A DNA stretch of 7,898 nt, from assembly GCA_964354485.1 (NCBI GenBank), contig CAYGZY010000059.1:1-7898 (forward strand), given 5' to 3'. Below are positions 1-7,809 of the stretch, piece by piece. Source of the stretch: CAYGXH01 sp964354485 (GTDB lineage: Bacteria; Bacteroidota; Ignavibacteria; UBA10030; SZUA-254). The translations under genes were made by a program, and so were the position numbers. Below the pieces are notes generated by a model. That model saw nothing but the letters and a program-made list of their open reading frames with translations. It searched no databases and was not told the origin of the DNA. Position 1 is the first letter of the stretch; the number at the start of each line of letters is the position of its first letter.

Positions 1-1157
1 TTCACACGTTTCATGCGGAATGAATATCCCCCGGTCGGTCCTAACCAGACACCGAGCGATGTATTCGTTTTCCTCAATTCATCTGCGAGAGGTTTTAAAC
101 CGTCGGGCCACTGTTCTTTCCGCAAAACCCAGCCACTTTCGTATACATCCCAGCCATCGTCAAGCACGAACGCATCCAGCTGAATTTTGTACTTTTCCAT
201 CATACTCTTTCGCAGGATATCAACCATGCGGAGTGAGGTTTTTTCGCTCATTGCTTTCTCCGGCGACCAGCGTGGATATTCCGGCGAACGGAGATCATAC
301 CATGTATTATAGAGAGAATAAGGTCGCAGAGGAGCCACGCGAATGTCGTCTAGGTACTTGAAAAACCAGTACTTAACCTCGGAATTTGGTGTGATTCCCT
401 CCACTACCCAATCGCTCTGCAGCCATTCAGCGCCGATCCGTTCACCGTATTCCTGACTGCATTGAAGTTCCCAGTTTCCTTTTACACTCTTTTTCAATGT
501 ATTATCAGCCGCAGGATACTCGACGCCAAAGAAAGCACCGCCCCTTTTCATAAGAAATGCCACTGGCTGGCCGAAACCACCCTCTTTCACTACAGAAGTA
601 ATTCCTGAAATTGATCCCCTGCGCGTCCAGAACCAGCGAAGGAAGTGATGACCGAATGACGTATCCATCACGGCTAGATTCCTCTTTACGTAGAAAGCAT
701 CAGGAAGAAGCTGATACGTGATGCGAAGCTCAATCGACGTTTCCTTTCCTTTGAAATACAGGATTATCTCCTGGGATCCTTTTTCATCCTCCCGCTTCAA
801 CTGATTCACAATTGTAAAATCTCCTTTTGTCAGTATCACCGGATTTTCCGCGTTATTAATTTTTCCCGGAGCCGACCAATCAGTGTACATCACATCGAGC
901 GCGAAGTTCGCATCTGTTTCAATCATTGTGGAATCATATTCCGAATTCCAGGATCCACTCGTTTCAAGCTTATCGGATACAAGTTTGCTATCATCGATAA
1001 CGACCGTACACTTTATTTTATCGTTCTCAATCGAATGGTATTTTTTTCCACCGGCAGATTGTTCACCTGCGATACCGCCGGATTCACATATCACATTAAC
1101 AGCAAGAAATAAAATCATCAAGGCGATACTTACTCGCGCATCTACTATTCTATTCAT
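1..1157 (-). CDS. Secreted clan GH-D glycoside hydrolase, GH36-like alpha-galactosidase type (C-terminal part outside window)
   Basis: Likely an exported retaining alpha-galactosidase-type enzyme releasing alpha-linked sugars from oligosaccharides. I translated 385 codons from the ATG at 1157; the frame stays open to base 1, so the 3' end is missing. The start is supported by an AAAGGA ribosome site about eight bases upstream. Residues 1-25 are a Sec-type signal with a hydrophobic stretch (ALMILFLAVNVI). Residues about 40-270 look like the N-terminal beta-sandwich of GH36 enzymes. The (beta/alpha)8 barrel begins near SLYNTWYDLR (281-290), followed by LDAFVLDDGWD (327-337), the W-PDGLKPLADEL stretch (350-361) and LGVWLGPTGGY (368-378). 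These match the GH36 pattern of a DDGW strand, a 'PxGLKPL' helix and a 'GLW-EP'-like strand. The nucleophile and acid/base aspartates of GH36 lie further on and cannot be checked. Last gene of the visible run, 41 bases after the GH3 stop. The family is fairly secure; the substrate is inferred, since clan GH-D also holds alpha-N-acetylgalactosaminidases and transglycosidases. Confidence 0.82.
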   Translation of the reverse strand, partial: MNRIVDARVSIALMILFLAVNVICESGGIAGEQSAGGKKYHSIENDKIKCTVVIDDSKLVSDKLETSGSWNSEYDSTMIETDANFALDVMYTDWSAPGKINNAENPVILTKGDFTIVNQLKREDEKGSQEIILYFKGKETSIELRITYQLLPDAFYVKRNLAVMDTSFGHHFLRWFWTRRGSISGITSVVKEGGFGQPVAFLMKRGGAFFGVEYPAADNTLKKSVKGNWELQCSQEYGERIGAEWLQSDWVVEGITPNSEVKYWFFKYLDDIRVAPLRPYSLYNTWYDLRSPEYPRWSPEKAMSEKTSLRMVDILRKSMMEKYKIQLDAFVLDDGWDVYESGWVLRKEQWPDGLKPLADELRKTNTSLGVWLGPTGGYSFRMKRV

Positions 1158-1173
1158 TTAGATTTTCCTTTCA

Positions 1174-1200
1174 AAAATATTTTACGCAAACCATAGGTTT
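1174..1200. other. AT-rich gap with two small palindromes between GH3 and GH36-like genes
   Basis: The 41-base gap (1158-1198) contains AAACC-ATA-GGTTT (1188-1200, overlapping the GH3 stop) and AAAATATTTT (1174-1183). The first could form a five-pair, three-base-loop hairpin just after the stop, but there is no GC-rich stem with a U-tract, so it is not a convincing terminator. Its place could suit a weak processing or pausing site; function unproven. Confidence 0.25.
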
Positions 1201-3727
1201 ATTCGGCATAGGAAAATATTCTTTTTAACTTAATATCCTTCGAAGACGATCCGACGAGTATTTCAAATTTTCCTCTTTCAGCAATCCATTGCTTCTTCTT
1301 TGAGCTATAGAAGGATAACGCAAGTTCATCAATTTCAATCTTCAGTGTTTTCACTTCTCCCGGTTTTAAAAAGATTTTTTCAAATCCCTTAAGCTCCTTC
1401 ACGGGTCGGGGCTCACTTGCATCAATATCACGGATATATAATTGGGCAACCTCAGCCCCATCCCGCGATCCTGTGTTTTTTACGTCAAAGCTAACTATGA
1501 GCCGATCCCCCTTTTTTAACCTTTCTGTATTCAGACGCAACGAACCATACTCAAATGCAGTGTATGATAATCCATAACCGAAAGGATAAAGCGGTTCGAT
1601 ACTACTTTTATCAAAATGGCGGTACCCTATGAATATTCCCTCAGAGTATTTGACATGCTTATCGCTATCGGTATCATAATAACTGTTGTAGCACGGATTA
1701 TCCTCCCATCGCTTTTCAAACGTCGCGGGGAGTTTTCCTGAAGGATTCACGTCACCGAAGATAATATCGGCAACTGCCGTCCCGCCCTCCTGACCCGGAT
1801 ACCACGCATGAAGCAATCCGGGGACCTTGTCAAGCCATCCTGCTGTGGCAATATTTCCGCCTGCTGTTACTACAACGATTGTTCTTTTGTTTACCCGTGC
1901 CACTTCCCTGATGAGGTCTACCTGTTCAGAAGGCAGTTGAAACGACCGGTCAGCGCCTTCCGATTCCGTATCGGAATTGAAACCGACACAGACTACAGCA
2001 ACATCGCACCGAGCAGCCAGGCGCACAGCTTCAAGGTCTTTGGGATTTTCTTCTGCTTTCCAACCCAGTGAGATTTCAGATTCGCCTTTATTTTCATAGT
2101 ATTCCAATTTTATATCATATGAGATCCCCGCTTTCAGCGAGAGGGAGACCATCTGTATTTTCACAGACGGATTTGCCCATTCATCGATGATTTTCTCCCC
2201 ACCAAGAAATAACCGAAAGCCGTTATTTCCTTTCACGATGAATTGATGTACCCCATTCTGCAGAGATTTGATTTTTCCGCTCCACCGTACCGAAAAACTA
2301 TCAGACGGAATACTCGAAGCTGGCGACGACTGTTTCCAATCGAAATTCACATACCTGTCATTTCGTACCAATGTCGGTTCACCCTGAAGAAACATATTTG
2401 AAAAATATTCCCCCCGCAGTCCCTCAACAATTGAATCTATGGAGAGCTCTGTGTAGAATATCGAATTCTGAAAAATCTCTGTATAATCCGTCGTTACACC
2501 CCGGCTATAGAAAACTTTGATTTTATCTCCCGCAGAATTGATAATCCCATCGAGGTAGCTTATTGTTCTGAACGGTTGCATGAGGGAACTACCACCGCCG
2601 CCTGTTACGGCCGGGTGGGCATTGGGTCCCACAACCGCGAGAGATGAGATTGAGGAACGATCGAGGGGAAGTACGTCTGACTCATTTTTCAGAAGGACTA
2701 TTCCCTCCCGTGCAGCATCGAGCGCTATGAGTCTAGAATCAGGATTGTAAAGAGGCAATGTTGTATCCGTCTGGTCGTGATCGAAAAATCCAAACCGGAA
2801 CATGATTCGCAGTATTCGTCGGATTTTATCATCTATTGTTGTGATTTTAACATCTCCCTGTTTGATCGCAGGCAGAAGGTTTTTCCGGTTCATGTATTCG
2901 CCTGAGGGCATTTCAAGGTCAAGACCAGCATTCGTGGCAGCTATAGAGTCATGTATTGCTCCCCAGTCGGACATCACGATGCCATCAAACTTCCACTGAC
3001 CTTTAAGAACATCCTTGATCAGGTAGGAGTGGTGGGAACAGTAAGTACCATTAACAAGGTTGTACGCGGTCATAACGGCACCCGCGCCTCCATCCACCAC
3101 AGCCGCACGGAATGCCGGGAGATAGATCTCATGGAGCGTTCTTTCGTCCAGATCGGAGCTTACGTTGTAACGGTCATATTCCTGGTTATTAACGGCAAAA
3201 TGTTTTACAGTTGCCACAACGCCCTGACTTTGAACACTTCTGACATAAGTTGCCGCCATGCTGCCCGCGAGGTACGGATCCTCACCGAAATATTCGAAAT
3301 TCCTTCCGCACTGCGGAGCGCGGTAGATGTTAACACCGGGGGCAAGCATTATGTGTACTCCTTTTGAGCGAGCTTCCCGCCCTACAGCCTCACCCACTGA
3401 TTTCATTATGGCTTGATTCCATGTTGCGGCTATTGCTATCCCAGCCGGGAATGCTGTCGCCTCGCCATAATTTCGGACTCCAAGTGGACCATCCGCCATT
3501 TTTATCATCGGGATTCCCAATCGCTGATTCGGACGGATGAAAAAGTCGTTATATCCGCCTATCATGTCGATTTTTTCTTCAAGGGTCATAGCCTTCAGAA
3601 GTTTATCAACTTTCTTCTCAATATCATCGGATGTTTTATGTCCGTATATGTTCGACTGTGAAATGAGATCGCTCTGCATTTGAAACATCAGAATACAGAC
3701 TAAGGTTATTATATAGAAGCGCTTCAC
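1199..3727 (-). CDS. Secreted GH3 beta-glucosidase-type glycosidase with inserted PA14 domain
   Basis: A retaining exo-beta-glycosidase of family GH3, most likely beta-glucosidase-like, acting in the periplasm. I chose the GTG at 3727 (842 aa) over the upstream TTG at 3763: AAGGAG sits eight bases before the GTG, and the protein then begins as a clean signal peptide (MKRFYIITLVCILMF). The TTG would overlap the preceding gene and put 12 polar residues in front. Residues from the GTG: barrel domain about 33-313 with DGPLGVR, GRNFEYFGEDP, KHF (K175, H176) and GIVMSDWGA, whose D254 is the expected nucleophile; alpha/beta sandwich domain about 338-438 and 558-690; PA14 domain about 437-557 (GLRGEYFSN through the GWKAEE region); SEGADR with E590 as expected acid/base; fibronectin-III-like end about 740-838. 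The order matches the PA14-carrying GH3 enzyme KmBglI, where PA14 shapes the pocket and favours short substrates. All key residues are present and the gene looks intact. Beta-xylosidase or beta-galactosidase activity cannot be excluded. Confidence 0.93.
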   Translation of the reverse strand: MKRFYIITLVCILMFQMQSDLISQSNIYGHKTSDDIEKKVDKLLKAMTLEEKIDMIGGYNDFFIRPNQRLGIPMIKMADGPLGVRNYGEATAFPAGIAIAATWNQAIMKSVGEAVGREARSKGVHIMLAPGVNIYRAPQCGRNFEYFGEDPYLAGSMAATYVRSVQSQGVVATVKHFAVNNQEYDRYNVSSDLDERTLHEIYLPAFRAAVVDGGAGAVMTAYNLVNGTYCSHHSYLIKDVLKGQWKFDGIVMSDWGAIHDSIAATNAGLDLEMPSGEYMNRKNLLPAIKQGDVKITTIDDKIRRILRIMFRFGFFDHDQTDTTLPLYNPDSRLIALDAAREGIVLLKNESDVLPLDRSSISSLAVVGPNAHPAVTGGGGSSLMQPFRTISYLDGIINSAGDKIKVFYSRGVTTDYTEIFQNSIFYTELSIDSIVEGLRGEYFSNMFLQGEPTLVRNDRYVNFDWKQSSPASSIPSDSFSVRWSGKIKSLQNGVHQFIVKGNNGFRLFLGGEKIIDEWANPSVKIQMVSLSLKAGISYDIKLEYYENKGESEISLGWKAEENPKDLEAVRLAARCDVAVVCVGFNSDTESEGADRSFQLPSEQVDLIREVARVNKRTIVVVTAGGNIATAGWLDKVPGLLHAWYPGQEGGTAVADIIFGDVNPSGKLPATFEKRWEDNPCYNSYYDTDSDKHVKYSEGIFIGYRHFDKSSIEPLYPFGYGLSYTAFEYGSLRLNTERLKKGDRLIVSFDVKNTGSRDGAEVAQLYIRDIDASEPRPVKELKGFEKIFLKPGEVKTLKIEIDELALSFYSSKKKQWIAERGKFEILVGSSSKDIKLKRIFSYAE

Positions 3728-3735
3728 CTCTTTTA

Positions 3736-3741
3736 CTCCTT
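3736..3741 (-). promoter_or_regulatory. Ribosome binding site of the GH3 gene
   Basis: AAGGAG on the minus strand lies eight bases before the GTG at 3727 and shares one base with the TAA stop of the GH95-like gene (3743-3741). It decides the GH3 start in favour of the GTG and suggests that ribosomes finishing the upstream gene can reload here (translational coupling, inferred). Confidence 0.7.
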
Positions 3742-6101
3742 TACTGTTGTAATAAAAATTCAATCTGCTTACCCGGTATCATTTCAATTTCAATAATATT
3801 TTCCTTCATTAATTTTTCAGGGAATTCAACTCCCCGCACTACGTAATTCCTTTCCTCAAAGGGATTCAATATTCTCAGATATCCGCCTTTTTCCGAATTT
3901 ATTTTCAGAAACTGGAGAATACCATTTTTACGTGTCGCGGATATTATAAATGCTCCCTCCGCTCGAAAATTTTCAAACGCGGCGTCGTTCCAGGAATCGG
4001 GAATCGCCGGAAAAACCCTTATTAATCCGTTATGACTCTGTAGAAGCATTTCCTGAATTCCCGCGGCGCAGGCAAAGTTACCTTCGAGTGTAAATGGCCG
4101 GTACGTGAATTTTGATTTCCCGGTTCCCGACTGATCACCGTTCACGTGAAAACTGTTAGGTAAACAGAAGCAGGTCGAGAACGTTCTCAGCGCTTCCGCT
4201 GCTTTATCCCCCTGTCGGGAACGCGCGTAGAGATTACCGAGCCAGCTGTAGGAATACCCGCACCACGAGTCGGTTCCAAGTCTCTCCAGATCCGTCAGAG
4301 AAGCGTTAATGACCTGCCTTTCAGCATCACCTCGGTCCCAATCGAGCAGACCGAGCGGGTGAATAGCCATGAGATGAGAAAAGTGCCGATGTGATTCTTC
4401 CAATGCCATACCGGGGGCGACGAGGAGATTATGATTTTTTTCTGATACGGCGAGCAGTGGCCATTCGGAGCGGATAGAATCCCACATATGTGCTTCAGAC
4501 AAAAGATTTTGTTCACGCGCCATTTCTGCAGCCGCTTGGTAGAGCCAATGGATAAGTGCAAGATCAAAATTTGTCGTCTCCGAAAACCATGCGTTGACAT
4601 CATTATCATGAATTTCCGGAGATGAGCTGAGGGGCAACTGCCTTTCTCCTTTCTCATTCCGGACAGAAAGAGCATCGAGGTATCGGGCAACCTCACGTAT
4701 CCATGGGTACGCACGCTCCCCGAGAAAAGTCCGGTCCATTGAGTATTTCCAGTGGAGATAAAAATGGTGTGCCAACCAGGCAGAGACTGTCGGTCCCAGC
4801 GAATACTGTATCCAGCCCCCCATCGGATCCCCGTTCAATGTAGACACTCCCGGAAAATTTAAGCCATCCATTCCAAAATAGGTCTTCGTGTACAATTCTG
4901 CCACCGGTTTACAATGCCATAACCAGTCGAGGAATGCCAATCCCTCTTCAAGGTGATTTGATGAGTATGCGGGCCAGTAACTCAATTGTGTATTAAGATC
5001 GTTGTGGAAATCACCTTTCCATGGAGGCAATCTTCCGTTATCCGCAGTCCAGATTGCCTGCAAAGTAATCGGAGGCGAGGAGCGCCTTGATGTGCATCCA
5101 AACTTATAAAGTTCACGATACCATTGAACCTCAAGTATAGAATCGGGCAATTCGATCGACGATTTTCCCCAGTAAGAATTCCACCACTCTGTATGAGAGG
5201 CTTTATCTTCTATCATTGTAGTCAATACGATATCTTCCAGCGACGGAGGATTGGATATTTTACTGAGGGCATACGGTCTATTCGTGGTAATCGTCCAGCA
5301 CCCAAGCAGCGAATTACCTTCGAAATATGTCCACCTAAGCCATAGATCGTATGTAAAACCATCGGCGCATTCCTGGTGGTACAGGATTTCCTGTTCCATT
5401 TCCCGGAGAAGCGGCGGGGAATAATCCAATCGTCGTAAGTCGTTGCCGGCGGGCCCGCTGTCGCTGTTCCTTTCGTCCGCTGCATACTTCCCGTAAGGAG
5501 GGGGAATTATGCGCGGTTTAATCCGATCCGGGAGCCCTTCTACATAAAACCAGCCGCGCGGTTCAGTCGCATGGATAAACGCCGTGAAGCGGATATTATT
5601 TTGCCAGCGGATTTCACAAGTCGCATCATTGAGTCTCAATGTTCCGGATTCAACTTCACCGATGCTCGGAATTTGAATTTCAATTGCTCCGGCAGGTATT
5701 TTTGTAGGAGCTGCATCGCGATCGTAGGGTAAATCGAAGAGTTCCTGGACTTTACCGTAATTGCCATTTTTTACCTGATCGGTCACCCATGAAAAGCTGA
5801 ATTCCGGGCGATCAAACTCCTTCACTTTCCGAAGATCCCAGAGGTCTGCTCTGTCGAGAGCCAATCGGAGCGCCCCGTCGCGCTGCCAGATCAGAGTGCC
5901 GATCATCCCGTTTCCGAGAGGTATTCCTTCATCCCACCTTTTCGGAATGTCAGTAAAATGTAAATCGTGCTTAGAGGATGGTAGCACACACACTTTCTGC
6001 GCCATCATAACCGTGAAACCACCGCAAAGCAAGTGTAGAGCTGAAAATAATATAATCAGGCGTAATAATATTTTAATCATAATCCGTTTAACTGAAGGCA
6101 T
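3741..6101 (-). CDS. Secreted GH95-like glycosidase (alpha-L-fucosidase superfamily), divergent
   Basis: A 786-aa exported enzyme with the overall plan of GH95, whose known members are inverting alpha-L-fucosidases and alpha-L-galactosidases. After the signal peptide (about 1-35, ending VMMAQ), an N-terminal beta-sandwich holds RWDEGIPLGNGMIGTLIW (55-72) and LALDRADLWDLR, matching the GH95 'PLGNGRLG...LW' start. The (alpha/alpha)6 barrel (about 310-690) has PITLQAIWTADNGRLPPWKG, HNDLNTQLSYWP (366-377), LSSSPEIHD with E496 as likely general acid, HRHFSHLMAIHPLGLLDW, RPFTLEGNF and IQEMLLQSHNGLIRVFPAIP. A short C-terminal beta domain follows. At two positions matching catalytic residues of Bifidobacterium AfcA it differs: D368 where the first Asn is expected and E673 where the base Asp is expected. 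Start: the ATG at 6101 overlaps the symporter gene by 14 bases; the ATG at 6080 (seven bases past that stop) and a TTG at 6113 are also possible, and none has a clear ribosome site. Followed 13 bases later by GH3. Family call firm at superfamily level; substrate unknown. Confidence 0.82.
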   Translation of the reverse strand: MPSVKRIMIKILLRLIILFSALHLLCGGFTVMMAQKVCVLPSSKHDLHFTDIPKRWDEGIPLGNGMIGTLIWQRDGALRLALDRADLWDLRKVKEFDRPEFSFSWVTDQVKNGNYGKVQELFDLPYDRDAAPTKIPAGAIEIQIPSIGEVESGTLRLNDATCEIRWQNNIRFTAFIHATEPRGWFYVEGLPDRIKPRIIPPPYGKYAADERNSDSGPAGNDLRRLDYSPPLLREMEQEILYHQECADGFTYDLWLRWTYFEGNSLLGCWTITTNRPYALSKISNPPSLEDIVLTTMIEDKASHTEWWNSYWGKSSIELPDSILEVQWYRELYKFGCTSRRSSPPITLQAIWTADNGRLPPWKGDFHNDLNTQLSYWPAYSSNHLEEGLAFLDWLWHCKPVAELYTKTYFGMDGLNFPGVSTLNGDPMGGWIQYSLGPTVSAWLAHHFYLHWKYSMDRTFLGERAYPWIREVARYLDALSVRNEKGERQLPLSSSPEIHDNDVNAWFSETTNFDLALIHWLYQAAAEMAREQNLLSEAHMWDSIRSEWPLLAVSEKNHNLLVAPGMALEESHRHFSHLMAIHPLGLLDWDRGDAERQVINASLTDLERLGTDSWCGYSYSWLGNLYARSRQGDKAAEALRTFSTCFCLPNSFHVNGDQSGTGKSKFTYRPFTLEGNFACAAGIQEMLLQSHNGLIRVFPAIPDSWNDAAFENFRAEGAFIISATRKNGILQFLKINSEKGGYLRILNPFEERNYVVRGVEFPEKLMKENIIEIEMIPGKQIEFLLQQ

Positions 6102-7767
6102 AATACAAAACAATGAATGTGATTAAAACAATGACCGCGAGAACACGGTAGTTACTAAATCCTTTACCGCCAGGTTCGCCGCGAAGAGGTTCTTTCCAGT
6201 TTTTCCAGACAAGGGATTGGGCCTCTTCCCGCAAAGGTTCCGGGAACATTTTGGAACTCAGCACCATGACAGCCGAGCATATTACTAACAGGTAAAAAGC
6301 GGTCATCATGAAGTTACTGGTATACCACCCGTTCCAGTCAAGAACGAACATAATAAGTCCGAGAACCGCACCTGCAACCAGGGTAATGTAAGCTGCTTTT
6401 CCCGAAGCTTTCTTCCAGAATACACCAAATAGAAATACTGCCGTGATTGGGGGTGCAATGTAAGAAATTAGTTTATTTAGACCTTCTATAATCGTTGTAT
6501 AGTGGCCAAATATTGGTGACAGCACAATCGCAAGAATGGTAGCGGCAACAGTAGTAATCTTACCGATGGTTACCAGTTGGTGGTCGGTTGTTGCAGGTTT
6601 ATAACGTTTTACGATATCATATGCAAATAACGTAGCAGTTGAATTCAGAGCGGCTGAACAGGTTTGCATTGCTGCCGCGAGTAGCGCTGCCGCAATCAAA
6701 CCTTTCAAGCCGATAGGGAGCATATGGGTGATCATGAACGTGTACGTATCTGCCGCAACGGCGGGTGCTTCACCATTAAAGAAATTTGTCTGAACCAGAG
6801 CAACACAGATCACACCCGGCAGTACAAAGAAAAACACCGGCAGGATTTTAATGAACGCACAGAAAAGCGGGCCGAGGCGCGCCTGTTTTTCATCGCGGGC
6901 AGCCAGGACACGCTGCACTATCGTCTGGTCACAACACCAGTACCAAATACCCAGAACTGGGTATCCGAGGAAAATTGAATACCACGGCAATCCGGATGGA
7001 TCACCGTCAGGTCTGAGCATATTCAGAAAATTTCCTGTGCCCCATGTAATGCCGGATCCCGGAATATTGTTCATCGGATGAGGATTCGACGCAAGTGTAT
7101 TAACGAGAGCTGACCACCCTCCCACTTTTATATATCCCACTGCTGTGATACACACCGCGCCCACGAGGAGTAAAATCGTCTGGACGCTTTCGGTCATAAC
7201 GACAGCAAGCAATCCGCCGATCATCGTATAGATACCTGTGAGTGTACCGAGAACTATAATGAAAAAGTACAGGGCATCTATGCCTAAAAGCGTAGCGCCG
7301 GGGGGCAGTCCGAGAATCCCGCGCAGTACCCACGATGCAGTATAGAGAGCCACACCTATGTGGATGACGATTGCCGAAATAATGGAAATAAAAGCAAGCC
7401 AATCCCTGCAGCGGCGATTAAATCTCCGCTCCAGGTAGTCGGGGAGTGTCGGCACCCTGGAACGGAGGTAGAGTGGTGCAAAGAACAGTGACAGCAGGAT
7501 TAGTACAAATCCCGCCATCCATTCGAAATTACCATAGATCAGACCGTACTTGTAGGCAGATTCTGCCAGACTCACCAGATGGACAGTCGAGATGTTCGCA
7601 GCGAACATTGCAAGACCGATAATCGGCCAGGTAAGTGTATTTCCGGCTAGAAAATAGTGGCTTCCTTCTCCGCCGCGTTTCCTCCGGTATCCTGCCCAAA
7701 CGCCGAGACCCACGATTCCGATAAGATAGATAATTATAACCGATGCATCGATCCCTGAAATTTTCAT
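6088..7767 (-). CDS. SSS/SLC5-family sodium:solute symporter, SGLT-like, probably sugar
   Basis: An inner-membrane transporter of 559 aa with about 14 hydrophobic segments, the usual size and topology of SGLT-type members of the LeuT fold. Recognisable stretches: HYFLAGNTLTWPIIGLAMFAANIS (residues 37-60, first unwound helix), FEWM (81-84), LPDYLERRFNRR (108-119), the YTMIGGLLAVVMTESVQ region (180-196), GIWYWCCDQTIVQRVLAARD (273-292), LPGVICVAL and the ALNSTATLFAYDIVKRY region (373-389). The GIWYW..DQ.IVQR.LAA block and the LNSTATLF...DI block are strong SGLT hallmarks. By hand alignment with the galactose transporter vSGLT from memory, N64 and E88 are kept (N58, E82), but E68, Q69, K294 and Q428 are replaced (V62, H63, R291, N431), so galactose itself may not be the cargo. 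Ala62, Ile65 and a hydroxyl at Ser365 of the sodium site appear kept (A56, I59, T369). The ATG at 7767 has only a weak GTGAG upstream. First complete gene of the cluster; it likely imports a sugar freed by the downstream enzymes. Confidence 0.92.
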   Translation of the reverse strand: MKISGIDASVIIIYLIGIVGLGVWAGYRRKRGGEGSHYFLAGNTLTWPIIGLAMFAANISTVHLVSLAESAYKYGLIYGNFEWMAGFVLILLSLFFAPLYLRSRVPTLPDYLERRFNRRCRDWLAFISIISAIVIHIGVALYTASWVLRGILGLPPGATLLGIDALYFFIIVLGTLTGIYTMIGGLLAVVMTESVQTILLLVGAVCITAVGYIKVGGWSALVNTLASNPHPMNNIPGSGITWGTGNFLNMLRPDGDPSGLPWYSIFLGYPVLGIWYWCCDQTIVQRVLAARDEKQARLGPLFCAFIKILPVFFFVLPGVICVALVQTNFFNGEAPAVAADTYTFMITHMLPIGLKGLIAAALLAAAMQTCSAALNSTATLFAYDIVKRYKPATTDHQLVTIGKITTVAATILAIVLSPIFGHYTTIIEGLNKLISYIAPPITAVFLFGVFWKKASGKAAYITLVAGAVLGLIMFVLDWNGWYTSNFMMTAFYLLVICSAVMVLSSKMFPEPLREEAQSLVWKNWKEPLRGEPGGKGFSNYRVLAVIVLITFIVLYYAFS

Positions 7768-7809
7768 TTGATACTCACTGCACTATTGGATTGGGATTCA
7801 ATTGATTAT

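Noticed and set aside
20..361. 113-codon plus-strand open frame
   Set aside because: It lies antisense to the GH36-like gene, whose frame is continuous and carries family motifs; the plus-strand translation resembles no protein and has no ribosome site.
883..1161. 92-codon plus-strand open frame with some hydrophobic stretches
   Set aside because: It is antisense to the N-terminus and signal peptide of the GH36-like gene and is best explained as a shadow.
1174..1200. Rho-independent terminator between GH3 and GH36-like genes
   Set aside because: The stem is only five pairs, partly inside the stop codon, with no following U-tract on the transcribed strand.
2951..3367. 138-codon plus-strand open frame
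   Set aside because: It lies entirely antisense to the GH3 barrel domain, with low-complexity coding character and no recognisable motif.
4295..4714. 139-codon minus-strand open frame in another frame
   Set aside because: It is nested inside the GH95-like catalytic domain in a shifted frame. The main frame carries SPE and HRHFSHL across the same bases, so there is no frameshift.
6080..6113. Overlap of symporter and GH95-like genes as a programmed frameshift fusion
   Set aside because: The symporter ends with a normal final membrane helix and stop, and the next protein begins with its own signal peptide; an ordinary operon junction explains it.
7100..7402. 100-codon minus-strand open frame rich in Arg, His and Tyr
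   Set aside because: It is an out-of-frame shadow of the symporter membrane segments; composition is typical of a frame-shifted reading.
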